Source: Serratia liquefaciens ATCC 27592
GTDB taxonomy: Bacteria; Pseudomonadota; Gammaproteobacteria; Enterobacterales; Enterobacteriaceae
NCBI RefSeq assembly: GCF_000422085.1
Contig: NC_021741.1
Location: 496,001 to 560,000, forward strand
Length of the DNA: 64,000 nt
Direction of reading: 5' to 3'
The notes under the pieces were generated by a model. The model searched no databases. It was given only the letters and a program-made list of their open reading frames with translations, and was not told the DNA's origin. Each line of letters starts with the position of its first letter. The first letter of the stretch is position 1. Shown here in pieces: positions 1 to 8,230 of this stretch. A program made the position numbers and the translations under genes.

Positions 1-240
1 TGTCCTTAGTTCAAATCTGCAAAATGAGTGAGTTAACCCGCTTATAAGATGTTTCAGGCACGCGGCCCGGTGCGGATAACGTTCGGGTATAGGTTTAGGA
101 ACAGCTCATCATTGCGGGTTGGGGCTGGGGAAGACATGCGAATTTCAGTCAACGGTGCTATAGGGTGCCGAACGGTTGAAATCCCGGGGTGAGCGGTTGG
201 GCGTTGCAGGGGGAGTGGCAACGCCCCACCGAGGGGCGGG
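1..240. other. Non-coding stretch downstream of the OtsA-like gene
   Basis: No convincing gene is seen here. If the OtsA-like protein at 241-951 were simply frameshifted, its missing C-terminal half should be encoded on the minus strand in this stretch, but I see no GT20-like remnant. A hairpin with 8-bp arms GGCGTTGC/GCAACGCC lies at 200-225, and an overlapping smaller one (GCCCC/GGGGC) lies at about 223-237. They could end the minus-strand transcript, but there is no T-run, so this is weak. Confidence 0.4.
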
Positions 241-951
241 TCAGTAAATCTTTCTGGCGTTGATCCCAGCGGGGAAAATGCCGGTGGCGAAGATGTGCCC
301 GTTAACCTGCAACTGGCCGTCGGGCAGAATTTCGACCGGGTATTCGTGGGTCAGATAACTGAGAAAGTTATTGCGGTCGTCGAGCGTCTGAAAGCCGATC
401 AGATCGTAGAAAAACAGCGATTCGATTAAGCCGTGGTGCTCGGGGATCTGTCTGAGCAGCGCCGTCGACGGGAACGGCAAATGGAAGAAGAACGCGCAGG
501 GGTTCAGCAAACCCTGTTCTTTCAGCGCCTGGCCGCAGGGCAACAGCTGGTAATCATCAATACAGATGATGTCGTTCGGGCAAACATACTCGCAGGCGAT
601 ATCGGCGAAATGCCGGTTGAGTTGCCGATAAGCGCGGTAGTTCTCCGGCGTGAAATGCGCCTTCTCCGGGTGGTTATGGAACACTGGCCACAGGCCATCG
701 TGATAGTAGCCCTGATAGTGGAAGTGAAACTCCTCGGTCGATAACGGAAAGGTCACCTGCTCGTAGCCGCTGCGGTGCTGGTAACTGACTGGGCGCAGTG
801 GCGCATCGCCAAAGTTCTGTACGTCACCGTTCCAGCCCAGCCACAACCCGCGATCGTCGTCGCTCTGGCTGTCAGGCGATAGGGCCTGCGTAGCGCAGGC
901 CAGATCCTTGTCGTCACACTGCTTATTCGAGATCAAAACCAAACGAGACAT
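241..951 (-). CDS. N-terminal-half-only OtsA-like (GT20) protein
   Basis: This 236-residue protein aligns by eye with the N-terminal half of trehalose-6-phosphate synthase OtsA (about 470 residues). Recognisable blocks are MSRLVLISN at the start, GLWLGWNGD near residue 36, LWPVFH near 87, DDYQLLP near 132, FFFHLPFP near 153 and DLIGFQT near 184. It then stops at GIFPAGINARKIY, where OtsA continues into its UDP-glucose-binding domain. The early Gly-Gly loop is absent, SNR has become SNK, and the HDYHL motif has become DDYQL, so synthase activity is unlikely. The start is supported by AAGGA upstream. It lies 33 bp behind the puuA homologue and is probably co-transcribed. It could be a decayed gene or a retained non-catalytic domain. 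Confidence 0.75.
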   Translation of the reverse strand: MSRLVLISNKQCDDKDLACATQALSPDSQSDDDRGLWLGWNGDVQNFGDAPLRPVSYQHRSGYEQVTFPLSTEEFHFHYQGYYHDGLWPVFHNHPEKAHFTPENYRAYRQLNRHFADIACEYVCPNDIICIDDYQLLPCGQALKEQGLLNPCAFFFHLPFPSTALLRQIPEHHGLIESLFFYDLIGFQTLDDRNNFLSYLTHEYPVEILPDGQLQVNGHIFATGIFPAGINARKIY

Positions 952-984
952 GCTGCGTTCCTTGTTCAGGTTACGAATGGGGGG

Positions 985-2364
985 TTAAAGCATCCAGCGG
1001 GTTTCCGCTTCGGTGACCTGCGCTTCAAAGCGGCGCAGCTCGGCGCTCTTACAGGTGTGCCACAGCGCGGCAAACGCTGGGCCGAGGCTTTCCTGCAACG
1101 GTAGGGTTTGCCGGAATAACGTCAATGCTTCCTGCTGGCTGAGCGGCAGTGCCACCGCGTCGCCATTTTCATAGCCGTTGCCGCAGGCTGCCGGCGGCAG
1201 GGGTTGCGTGTGCTCCAGCCCATACAGCATGCCGCTCAGCATCGCCGCTACGGCCAGATACGGGTTGGCATCGGCCCCGGCCAGCCGGTATTCGATGCGC
1301 TGGTTGGCATGGTCGGCGCAGGGTAAACGCAGCGCTACCGTGCGGTTATTGTGTCCCCAGGAGGCGCGCAGCGGCACGTGCATACCGGGACGAAAGCGGC
1401 GGAACGCGTTAACGTTGGGCGCGAATATCGCCATCGAGGCTGGCATCAGCGCCAGCATGCCCGCCATCACCTGCGTCATGGTGGCGCTCAACTCGCCCGG
1501 CAGGCTTGCCAGCAGGTTGTTGCCCTGCTCATCCTGCAGGCTGATATGAAAATGCAAACCGCTACCGGCGGCCTGAGCACAAGGCTTGGCCATAAAGCAG
1601 GCGTGCTGGTGGTGTTTCTCGGCGATCTGGCGCGTCAGCCGCTTCAGGGCCAGCACCTGATCGCAGGCCTCCAGTACGCGAGCGCTGTGGTGCAGATTCA
1701 GCTCATACTGGCCGGAGGCGGCTTCGGCGACCACGCCGGTCAGCGGCAAGGCCTGCAGCCGGGCCTGATGTTCGATGTCATTGAGCAACGCCTGGTGGCG
1801 CTCCGGTGCATCGACAGAAAAACTCTGCGTCGGGCACTGTCCGGCCTCAGCCGGTTGCTGCAGCGGATCCTGCAGATAAAACTCCAGCTCTGCCGCCACG
1901 ACCGGGAAGTAACCCTTGGCATGCAGGCGTTTGAGCACCCGTTGCAGCACCACGCGCGGCTCCAGCTCGCAGGCGTCGCCATCGGCATTTTTCATCGTCA
2001 GCAGCAATTGGGCATGGTGCTGCGGATCGCGGGCGCAGGGCCGCAAGGTTCCGGGCACCGGCAGACACAACCTGTCCGGCTCGCCGGCCTGCTGGCCCAG
2101 CCCGCTTTCTTCAATGACCTGGCCGCCAAGATCCATGGCGTAGATCGACAGCGGGAAATAACAGCCTTTATCCAGCGCAAACACCTCGGCGACAGGCAGC
2201 CGTTTCCCGCGGAATTGACCGTTCAGATCGTTGAGATAAATATCGACGTGTTCGGTGTCCGGATAGCGCTGTAAATACTGTTCTACTTCTTTGTAGAATG
2301 AACGCGCCTGCGAAGCAGGAATATCTGCCAGCAGTGGGTTAAAACCAATAACGTTAGCATGCAT
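985..2364 (-). CDS. puuA: Gamma-glutamylputrescine synthetase homologue (glutamine synthetase family)
   Basis: This 459-residue protein matches E. coli PuuA (472 residues) along its length. PuuA ligates glutamate to putrescine with ATP in the cytoplasm, the first step of the Puu pathway. Matching blocks include YPDTEHVDIYLNDLNG with RGKRLPV, PFPLS-like KGCYFPLSIYAMD, ELEFYLQDP, CFMAKPCAQAAGSGLHFHIS, ASWGHNNRTVALRLPC and YRLAGADANPYL, which carry the glutamine synthetase nucleotide- and glutamate-binding residues. It is the first gene of a pair with the OtsA-like stub. No other puu genes adjoin it; a PuuB-like oxidase lies 23 kb away. The exact amine substrate cannot be read from the sequence. 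Confidence 0.85.
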   Translation of the reverse strand: MHANVIGFNPLLADIPASQARSFYKEVEQYLQRYPDTEHVDIYLNDLNGQFRGKRLPVAEVFALDKGCYFPLSIYAMDLGGQVIEESGLGQQAGEPDRLCLPVPGTLRPCARDPQHHAQLLLTMKNADGDACELEPRVVLQRVLKRLHAKGYFPVVAAELEFYLQDPLQQPAEAGQCPTQSFSVDAPERHQALLNDIEHQARLQALPLTGVVAEAASGQYELNLHHSARVLEACDQVLALKRLTRQIAEKHHQHACFMAKPCAQAAGSGLHFHISLQDEQGNNLLASLPGELSATMTQVMAGMLALMPASMAIFAPNVNAFRRFRPGMHVPLRASWGHNNRTVALRLPCADHANQRIEYRLAGADANPYLAVAAMLSGMLYGLEHTQPLPPAACGNGYENGDAVALPLSQQEALTLFRQTLPLQESLGPAFAALWHTCKSAELRRFEAQVTEAETRWML

Positions 2365-2622
2365 GGCAGCCCCCGAAATGAATTAAAGCCGCGGGGGAAA
2401 TTATTATCAGGGCAGGGGATAAACACATGAGGCATCCGTCTCGTAAGGCCATATTGGCGATGTAATGATGTTATCTGCGCCCCTAAAACCTGTCTGTAAA
2501 AACGCCGTAACTTTATTTATAGCCGGAATAAAAAAGGTGTAAATAAGGGGCGTGGCTCTGATGGCCGAAGAATAAATAGCTGCATATACTGCTGAGAGCG
2601 ACGTTATTCAGGAGAGAAAATA

Positions 2623-2937
2623 ATGATCAGAGTTTTTATCGTGTTTGCCGCTGTGATGACGGCGTTCAGCGCCGGGGCCTCCTCTGAAGCGGCATGGGCC
2701 AGCGGCGATAAAGCACTGCAAACCGCCTGCCTGAAAGCCAGCAGTTTGAAAGGGGCCAAAGCCGTCGGCAGCATTATCCATTATGGTGACGACGTCGGTT
2801 ACTCGGCCCTGTTGATCGCTGGGCGCTATCCGCAGGCGTTTATGCATAACAAAGCGGGCAAAGAGCTGTGCCTTTACCAACGAGCCACTAAAAAGGCGGT
2901 GGTTCAGGACGCTGACGGGCTGGCGGGGAAGCCATAG
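2623..2937 (+). CDS. Small secreted protein of unknown function
   Basis: I do not recognise this 104-residue protein. Residues 1-23 look like a Sec signal peptide (MIRVFIVFAAVMTAFSAG, then a small-residue cleavage region), so the mature protein of about 80 residues should be periplasmic. It has two cysteines, at residues 36 and 83, that could form a disulfide. AGGAGAG at 2610-2616 gives a strong ribosome-binding site for the ATG. It is a single-gene unit between divergent puuA and convergent yncE and ends at a strong bidirectional terminator. Confidence 0.7.
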   Translation: MIRVFIVFAAVMTAFSAGASSEAAWASGDKALQTACLKASSLKGAKAVGSIIHYGDDVGYSALLIAGRYPQAFMHNKAGKELCLYQRATKKAVVQDADGLAGKP

Positions 2938-2950
2938 CTGCCGATCAAAA

Positions 2951-2970
2951 AAGGGCGCCGGGGCGCCCTT
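2951..2970. terminator. Bidirectional terminator between convergent genes
   Basis: A perfect hairpin AAGGGCGCC / GGCGCCCTT with a 2-base centre, preceded by an A-run on the plus strand. It lies in the 39-bp gap between the stops of the secreted-protein gene and yncE, so it can serve both, most clearly the minus-strand transcript. Confidence 0.8.
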
Positions 2971-2976
2971 ATGCCG

Positions 2977-4053
2977 TTATTTCAACGCGATACGGATCAC
3001 GTCGTCCGGCGCGGTGGCTTCTTTCTCGCGGCTGGAAGCCTGTTTGACGCTCACGTACAGCGTCTGGCCATCCGGTGACAGCGCCAGGCTGTTCGGGTGG
3101 GTTGGGGTCTTGATGGTTTGCAGCAGCTTGTAGTTCTTGGCGTCGATCACGCTGACCTGGCCTGCCTGACGATGGGTGACATACACCTCATTGCGCGTCG
3201 GGTTGAACAGGACCGCCAGTGATTCCGGCACGTCGATTTTGCTCAGAATCTTGCCGTCGCGGGTATCGACCACCAGCACCTGGGCCTGCTTGGAGTCGGT
3301 GATAAAGGCGCGATGCGTGGCAGGATCCAGGCTGATGTTCAGGAAGAAGTGCTCTTTGGACTCGTCCAATTTCTTGCGGCTGAGCACCTTGTTGGTTTTG
3401 GTGTCGATAGTCACCAGCTCGCCGTCGGCGTTGGTCACGTACAGGCGGCTTGCGGCCGCATCCAGTGCCAGACCGGTACCGTATTTGCCGGTTTCGGTGA
3501 TGGTGGTGCGCAGGGTCAGGTCTTTGCCGTCTACCACCCAAACCACGCTGGATTCACCCAGCCCGGTGATATACAGGGTGTCGGTGGTGGCGTCGGCCAC
3601 CAGCTCACGCGGTGCCAGCGGTTTTACCGTTTCGGAGCGTTTACGCGCATCCAGCACCAGGCGGCCTTTGACCTCACCGGTTTTACCGTCGATGGCAGTG
3701 ACCGAGTTATTGACGGTGTTGCCGAAGAACAGCGTGTCGGTTTTGCTGTTGATGGCCGCGCCGAAAGGTTTGATATCGTTGTGAATGATCTGGGTGATAT
3801 CCAGCGTTTGCGGATCCAAACGATACACCACGCCGCCTTTGTCCAGCTTGCGGCTTTGCGAAGTGGCCAGATACAGCGCGTTCTCGCCCTGGCTGTAGAC
3901 CATCTCGTAAGCGCCTTTGCCGACGGGCTTGCGCAGCAGTTCCGGCTCGCCCTGGGCCAGCAGCGGGGCGGAAAACAGCATTGAAGTCAGCAGCAGCAGT
4001 GGGAAAGCGGCGCGTGCGCCAAAGCGGCGGCTGATCGTTGTTGCAGAGTTCAT
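2977..4053 (-). CDS. yncE: YncE-like periplasmic beta-propeller protein
   Basis: This 358-residue protein is near-colinear with E. coli YncE (353 residues), a secreted seven-bladed beta-propeller of uncertain function that binds DNA in vitro and is induced when Fur is inactive. A signal peptide covers about residues 1-33, ending near LLAQG. Conserved blocks include VGKGAYEMVYSQGENALYLA, SRKLDKGGVVYRLDP, VTAIDGKTGEVKGRLVL, VVDGKDL, FITDSKQAQVLVVDTR and THPNSLALSPDGQTLYVS, the last being typical YVTN-type repeats. AGAGG precedes the ATG. A Fur-like site at 4177-4195 upstream fits iron control. Confidence 0.93.
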   Translation of the reverse strand: MNSATTISRRFGARAAFPLLLLTSMLFSAPLLAQGEPELLRKPVGKGAYEMVYSQGENALYLATSQSRKLDKGGVVYRLDPQTLDITQIIHNDIKPFGAAINSKTDTLFFGNTVNNSVTAIDGKTGEVKGRLVLDARKRSETVKPLAPRELVADATTDTLYITGLGESSVVWVVDGKDLTLRTTITETGKYGTGLALDAAASRLYVTNADGELVTIDTKTNKVLSRKKLDESKEHFFLNISLDPATHRAFITDSKQAQVLVVDTRDGKILSKIDVPESLAVLFNPTRNEVYVTHRQAGQVSVIDAKNYKLLQTIKTPTHPNSLALSPDGQTLYVSVKQASSREKEATAPDDVIRIALK

Positions 4054-4640
4054 AACCTCTCCATGGAGTTAAAGTGCCTGTCGCCGCAGGGCGGTTGCCC
4101 AGAGGCTAAAAAGCTCAACATTGAATTCAAAGCAAAATCCGGCCGGTCGCATCGTGTTGTGCCGGGCCTTCTGTTTGCGAATAATAATCATTATTCATGC
4201 CGGAGGGGAGTGATTTCTACCCAGGCTGGGGTGAAAATCACAATGTGAAGAGTGGGTGGAGGGTGATCGTCGCCGTGTCGCTGCGTGGGTTTCCTGGTTT
4301 TCCCTGCGGGCCGATAACAAATAATTAATTTAGCTGCGTTATTGTTTGGTCGCTGTAATAATATTTATTTGTTATCTCTTATAATAAAAACCCGATAATA
4401 ACGGAGGTTTCTTTGGGTTAAAAACTCCGACTTTGTACGTTATGTGAGCGGTTAATTACATTGTCTTGCATTGAATTACAGTTGAATACTTTTGTGGTGA
4501 AAAAGTCATCCTGTGGTGGATAATCTCAGGTTATGACATGAATTTTTATAACTTGCGTCATTTGCACACATCGGGTAATTGTTTATGCGTGGCTCAAGAC
4601 CACCGTATTTATAACAATAATTTTTCGGGCAGGGGTAATA
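4054..4640. other. AT-rich divergent intergenic region, yncE / porin
   Basis: This gap of nearly 600 bp is markedly AT-rich from about 4310 onward. It contains the Fur-like site at 4177-4195 and must hold the promoters of yncE and the porin. No ORF here has credible coding character. No confident CRP or OmpR site could be assigned by eye. Confidence 0.5.
4177..4195. promoter_or_regulatory. Putative Fur box upstream of yncE
   Basis: GCGAATAATAATCATTATT matches the 19-bp Fur consensus GATAATGATAATCATTATC at 15 of 19 positions, including an unbroken 11-base run ATAATCATTAT. It lies about 125 bp upstream of the yncE ATG and would fit iron repression of that gene. Confidence 0.6.
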
Positions 4641-5777
4641 ATGAGATATATAAAAACGCCAATATTCATTGGCGGCGTTGTGCTGTCGGCGTTATCCGCC
4701 GGCGCCCAGGCAGAAATCACCATTCTGGATAAAAACCCGCAAAGCAATGTGTTGCTGGCACCGCTGAGTTTGAAAGTTGGCGGCAGTATTCGCCCCGAGT
4801 GGATATTTAATAATGGCCCGGAGCCGGGATATTATAAAAATGGTCATGATGGCGGCACGCGCTTTCGCTTCAGCGGCGACTATGCGCTGACGCAGGATAC
4901 CTCGGTTATCGGCTACTACGAGTGGGGCGTCGATCTGGCACACGCGCTGAGCTGGGACGGCCACTACAACGAAGACGGTAAACGCGACTATCAGCGCCAG
5001 CTGTACGGCGGCTTCAAAGATGACCGCTACGGCACCTTAACCTTTGGCCACCAATACGGCATTTATTATTCGGTTGTCGGCATTAAAAGCGACGTCTGGG
5101 ATAACGATGGTCATGCGGGCGGCACCGGCATTGGTATTTCCGGCGACTACGACGGCGGTAATAAACCGAAGAACAGCCTGAAATACACCAATGATTTTGG
5201 GCCGGTTACCTTATACGCCAACTATTTATTACCGGAAGACGATTTGCACACGGCGGATAATCTCATCTATCGCCGTAAAGGCGGCGGCGGGTTGGGGTTT
5301 GATTATAAGGCGACGAAGGAATTAACCTTCAGCGCGGCCTACAGCTACACCGACGCAAAAATCAAAGACAATCAATATAACGAGAAAGAGTATCACCAGC
5401 AGTTGTCCGGCACCGCGCTGACCTGGCAACCGAATAACTGGTATATCGTTGGGACCGCCAGCTATTACAAAGACTATGTGCCGAGCACCCGTGAACGTAC
5501 CTTGTCGCATTATTTCGCCGGGAGCGGTTACGGGGTAGAAGGCTTTGTCGGTTATACCTTTAATATCGACAAGCCTTTCCTGAAATCGATCCAGCCTTAT
5601 GTGGCCGCGGACTCGCTGCAATTGAAGGGCGACGAGGAGTACCACGCCAATCACGTTTACCTTGGGGCGGGTACCACCATCGGCTACGGCCTGTCGGTGT
5701 ATGTGGAACGGACGCTGGCCAACAGCAGCGACAACGAACCGGACTCCACCTGGGTGACGGTGTTCTACGACTTCTGA
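4641..5777 (+). CDS. Outer-membrane porin
   Basis: This 378-residue protein begins with a signal peptide (MRYIKTPIFIGGVVLSALSAGAQA, cleavage about residue 24). It continues with alternating amphipathic strands typical of enterobacterial porins: FRFSGDYALTQDTSVIGYYEWGVD, RQLYGGFKDDRYGTLTFGHQYG (the conserved loop-3 region), SLKYTNDFGPVTLYANY. It ends in aromatic-terminated TVFYDF, the outer-membrane assembly signal. It is related to the OmpC/OmpF superfamily but is not clearly either. A terminator follows directly, so it is probably monocistronic. The substrate is unknown. Confidence 0.85.
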   Translation: MRYIKTPIFIGGVVLSALSAGAQAEITILDKNPQSNVLLAPLSLKVGGSIRPEWIFNNGPEPGYYKNGHDGGTRFRFSGDYALTQDTSVIGYYEWGVDLAHALSWDGHYNEDGKRDYQRQLYGGFKDDRYGTLTFGHQYGIYYSVVGIKSDVWDNDGHAGGTGIGISGDYDGGNKPKNSLKYTNDFGPVTLYANYLLPEDDLHTADNLIYRRKGGGGLGFDYKATKELTFSAAYSYTDAKIKDNQYNEKEYHQQLSGTALTWQPNNWYIVGTASYYKDYVPSTRERTLSHYFAGSGYGVEGFVGYTFNIDKPFLKSIQPYVAADSLQLKGDEEYHANHVYLGAGTTIGYGLSVYVERTLANSSDNEPDSTWVTVFYDF

Positions 5778-5797
5778 TCACTCCTGACAAACTTTCC

Positions 5798-5823
5798 AGG
5801 CCGGCCTCGTTGCCGGCCTTTTT
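5798..5823 (+). terminator. Rho-independent terminator of the porin gene
   Basis: AGGCCGGC / GCCGGCCT stem with a 6-base loop, followed by TTTTT. It lies 20 bp after the porin stop codon and just before the convergent AraC-type regulator. Confidence 0.9.
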
Positions 5824-5834
5824 GTCGGGTTATT

Positions 5835-6653
5835 TCACAGGGTGATCCAACCGCCCTGCGCCCGATCCGCCGCGGTTTTCTCCGCCAGATAGCGTGCCGG
5901 CGGTTTGCCGACGGCTTTGCGAAACATGGTGACGAAGCCACTGGCGCTCTCATAGCCCAAATCCAGCGCCACCCGCTGTACGGTCTCCCCCTTGGTCAGG
6001 CGTTGCAGCGCCAGCATCACGTGCAGTTGCCGTCGCCAGTGGCCAAAGCTCATGCCCATTTGCTGCTGCAGGGTGCGGTTGAGGGTGCGTTCGCTCATGC
6101 CGATGCGCTGAGCCCATTGGCTGAGGGTGGCTTTGTCCGCCGGATCGGCCAGCAGGCGCTCGGTCAGTTGGCGAATGCGTGCGTCATTGGAGACCGGCAA
6201 GTGCAGGTTCTCAATCGGCGCGGCGGCCAATTGATCCAAGAGTACGCCAATCAGCCGCCCTTCAGCGCCTTGCTCGTCATACAGCGGATCAAACCCGCTG
6301 GCCTGCAGCAGCAGTTCGCGCAGCAACGGCGAAACGGCCAACGTACAGCAGCTGGTCGGCAACCCGGCGATGGCAGCCTGATCGACAAACAGCGCGTAAC
6401 ATTCGGTGGCCCCGGTACCCTGAGCGTTGTGCAGCACGTTGCTGGGCATCCAAAGCGCACACTGCGGCGGAACCAGCCACAGGCCGTTTTCCACTTCGCA
6501 CCGGATCATGCCGCGCATCGTATAAATCAGCTGCGCTTTTTGGTGCCGGTGATGGGCGACTTCCCAATCCTTGTTAACGGTGGAACCCTGCACGGCAAAA
6601 ACCGCCCGGGGCACCCGATCGATATCGAAAAGCGGTTGAGTGACAAAAGGCAT
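5835..6653 (-). CDS. AraC-family transcriptional regulator (NimR-like)
   Basis: This 272-residue regulator has an N-terminal cupin-like sensor (HHRHQKAQLIYTMRGMIRCEV, LWLVPPQCALWMP) and a C-terminal AraC double helix-turn-helix (LSQWAQRIGMSERTLNRTL, VQRVALDLGYESASGFVTMFRKAVG). The layout resembles E. coli NimR, which controls an adjacent exporter, but no exporter adjoins here. The frame is open to a TTG at 6707. I chose the ATG at 6653 because a promoter-like pair (-35 TAGACC 6711-6716, -10 CATAAT 6688-6693, 17-bp spacer, minus strand) would start transcription near 6683. A Fur-like palindrome overlaps this ATG. Confidence 0.85.
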   Translation of the reverse strand: MPFVTQPLFDIDRVPRAVFAVQGSTVNKDWEVAHHRHQKAQLIYTMRGMIRCEVENGLWLVPPQCALWMPSNVLHNAQGTGATECYALFVDQAAIAGLPTSCCTLAVSPLLRELLLQASGFDPLYDEQGAEGRLIGVLLDQLAAAPIENLHLPVSNDARIRQLTERLLADPADKATLSQWAQRIGMSERTLNRTLQQQMGMSFGHWRRQLHVMLALQRLTKGETVQRVALDLGYESASGFVTMFRKAVGKPPARYLAEKTAADRAQGGWITL

Positions 6654-6667
6654 GAGAATAATTCTCA
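6653..6667. promoter_or_regulatory. Fur-like 7-1-7 palindrome overlapping the AraC-type start codon
   Basis: TGAGAATAATTCTCA is a perfect 7-1-7 inverted repeat and matches the Fur core TGATAATnATTATCA except at two symmetric positions. It overlaps the ATG of the regulator and lies within the leader of the promoter inferred at 6688-6716, a position suited to repression. Confidence 0.5.
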
Positions 6668-6769
6668 ATTTGGCGCAAATGAAAAACATTATGTCCTGAT
6701 TGTGCAATGTGGTCTAGTGCTTCCGCCGATAAAGTAAGCGCACGTTTCCGAACTCTTAGGAGAAATCTC

Positions 6770-7165
6770 ATGTCATTAGATTCTGCAACCTTCCCACTGG
6801 TCTGGATGCGTCAGCAAGCCGCCGGCGAACCGAAAGATACCCTCGCCGAATTTGCCGAATTCAGCACCTTACTGCAGCGTGAACAGCCGTTTGTGCTGCT
6901 TTGCGATCGTCGTATGGACGAAAGCGGCGAGCAGGATCGCGACGAGCGTACCCAGGTCGCTCTGTGGAAACGCGATCACCGTGAGGCGTTAGCGAAATGG
7001 GTTAAAGGTATGGTGCTGATCGAGCCGGACGACATGCGCCGAAAGGCGGCGGAAGAGTTTGTCGATTTCGCCAGCCGTTTCTGGGGTTATCCGGTGATGG
7101 TGGTGGCCAGTGAGCAACAGGCCCATGAGCTGGCACAACGCCTGCTCGAGCAGCGGGAACAATAA
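6770..7165 (+). CDS. Conserved-looking cytoplasmic protein, unknown function
   Basis: I do not recognise this 131-residue protein. It is soluble and charged, with a hydrophobic strand FVLLCDRRMD followed by helices rich in Arg and Glu (REALAKWVKGMVLI, RRKAAEEFVDFASRFWG) and a second strand VMVVAS. This alternation is reminiscent of SpoIIAA/STAS-like folds, which is only a guess. TTAGGAGA seven bases upstream fixes the ATG at 6770, although the frame stays open further back. It lies 15 bp ahead of the Rob-like regulator and is very likely co-transcribed with it. Confidence 0.7.
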   Translation: MSLDSATFPLVWMRQQAAGEPKDTLAEFAEFSTLLQREQPFVLLCDRRMDESGEQDRDERTQVALWKRDHREALAKWVKGMVLIEPDDMRRKAAEEFVDFASRFWGYPVMVVASEQQAHELAQRLLEQREQ

Positions 7166-7180
7166 TTAAAAGGAAGCGCC

Positions 7181-8059
7181 ATGTATCAGCAACAGGTAAT
7201 TGCGCAACTGCTGGCCTGGATTGAAGCAAACCTCGACCAGCCGCTGACGCTGGACGATATTGCCGCCAAATCCGGCTATTCCAAATGGCATTTGCAGCGG
7301 CTGTTCAAGCAGTTGACCGGCCATATTCTGGGCACTTACGCCCGGCGCAGACGTTTGACCGCCGCCGCGCGTGAGCTGCGGCTCACCCATACCGGCGTGG
7401 CCTGCATTGCCGATAAGTACCAGTTCGATTCCCAGCAGACCTTCACCCGTTGCTTCAAAAAACAGTTCGGTTTGCCGCCGGCCGGCTATCGCCGCAGCGC
7501 GGATTGGTCCAGCCACGGCATGCAGCCGCCGCTGCGGATGGCAGAAGGCCCATTGCCTCAGGGGAGTATTGTCACTCTGCCGGCCATGCAGCTGGTGGGG
7601 CGTACCCAGCGTCGCAGCTGCACTCTGGGGCAAATGCAGCATTCGAAAAATGAGCTGCGCCAGTACGTCTGGAACCAGGTGCTGCAACCCGAAGTCGCGC
7701 CACCGGCGGTAGTCTACGGCCTCACCAGTCTGGAAGCGGACAACCGACAGCTTGATGGTCAACGCATGGCCTATACACTGGCGCTGGCAGATGAACAGGC
7801 CGAAGGGGAGCAGATCCTGATCGAGCAGGGCGATTACGCCAGCTTTACCTATCAGGGGCAGGTCGAAGAGTTGCCAAACTTCGTCGATCGCCTGTACGAC
7901 TCCGCGATGCCCATGATGAAAGCTGTGCGCCGTCCCGGACAGGATATCGAGCGTTTTTACCCGGCACAGGGAGAGGTTTGTAATGCACGCGGTACGGCGA
8001 TCCGCTGTGAATATCTGATCCCGATTCGCCGAACGTCACCGCCGGCCGCTGTGCTTTAA
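7181..8059 (+). CDS. Rob-like AraC/XylS regulator with GyrI-like domain
   Basis: This 292-residue protein resembles E. coli Rob (289 residues). The N-terminal AraC domain (about 1-105) contains LDDIAAKSGYSKWHLQRLFK and the second helix-turn-helix region IADKYQFDSQQTFTRCFKKQFG. The C-terminal half is a GyrI-like small-molecule-binding domain ending GQDIERFYPAQGE and RCEYLIPIRR. Rob and its relatives (MarA, SoxS) activate efflux and stress genes. It may be a paralogue rather than Rob itself, since no creABCD neighbours are present. It shares an operon with the 131-residue protein upstream. Confidence 0.88.
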   Translation: MYQQQVIAQLLAWIEANLDQPLTLDDIAAKSGYSKWHLQRLFKQLTGHILGTYARRRRLTAAARELRLTHTGVACIADKYQFDSQQTFTRCFKKQFGLPPAGYRRSADWSSHGMQPPLRMAEGPLPQGSIVTLPAMQLVGRTQRRSCTLGQMQHSKNELRQYVWNQVLQPEVAPPAVVYGLTSLEADNRQLDGQRMAYTLALADEQAEGEQILIEQGDYASFTYQGQVEELPNFVDRLYDSAMPMMKAVRRPGQDIERFYPAQGEVCNARGTAIRCEYLIPIRRTSPPAAVL

Positions 8060-8230
8060 CGGCAGTTTTCACAGAAAAACCTCTTCGTGCTGCACCAGGT
8101 TACAAAAAAGTTCGATATTGCGCTGGTAATGTTTCACACTTAGGCCGATGTGCACATATAATGCGCATCCGGTCATTTATGGCCGCATAACCTATATTGA
8201 TAACTGCCAGTGGCCACTACCAACACGAAG

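Noticed and set aside
1351..2274. 307-codon open frame opposite puuA
   Set aside because: It lies wholly within a well-conserved glutamine-synthetase-family gene and has no domain similarity.
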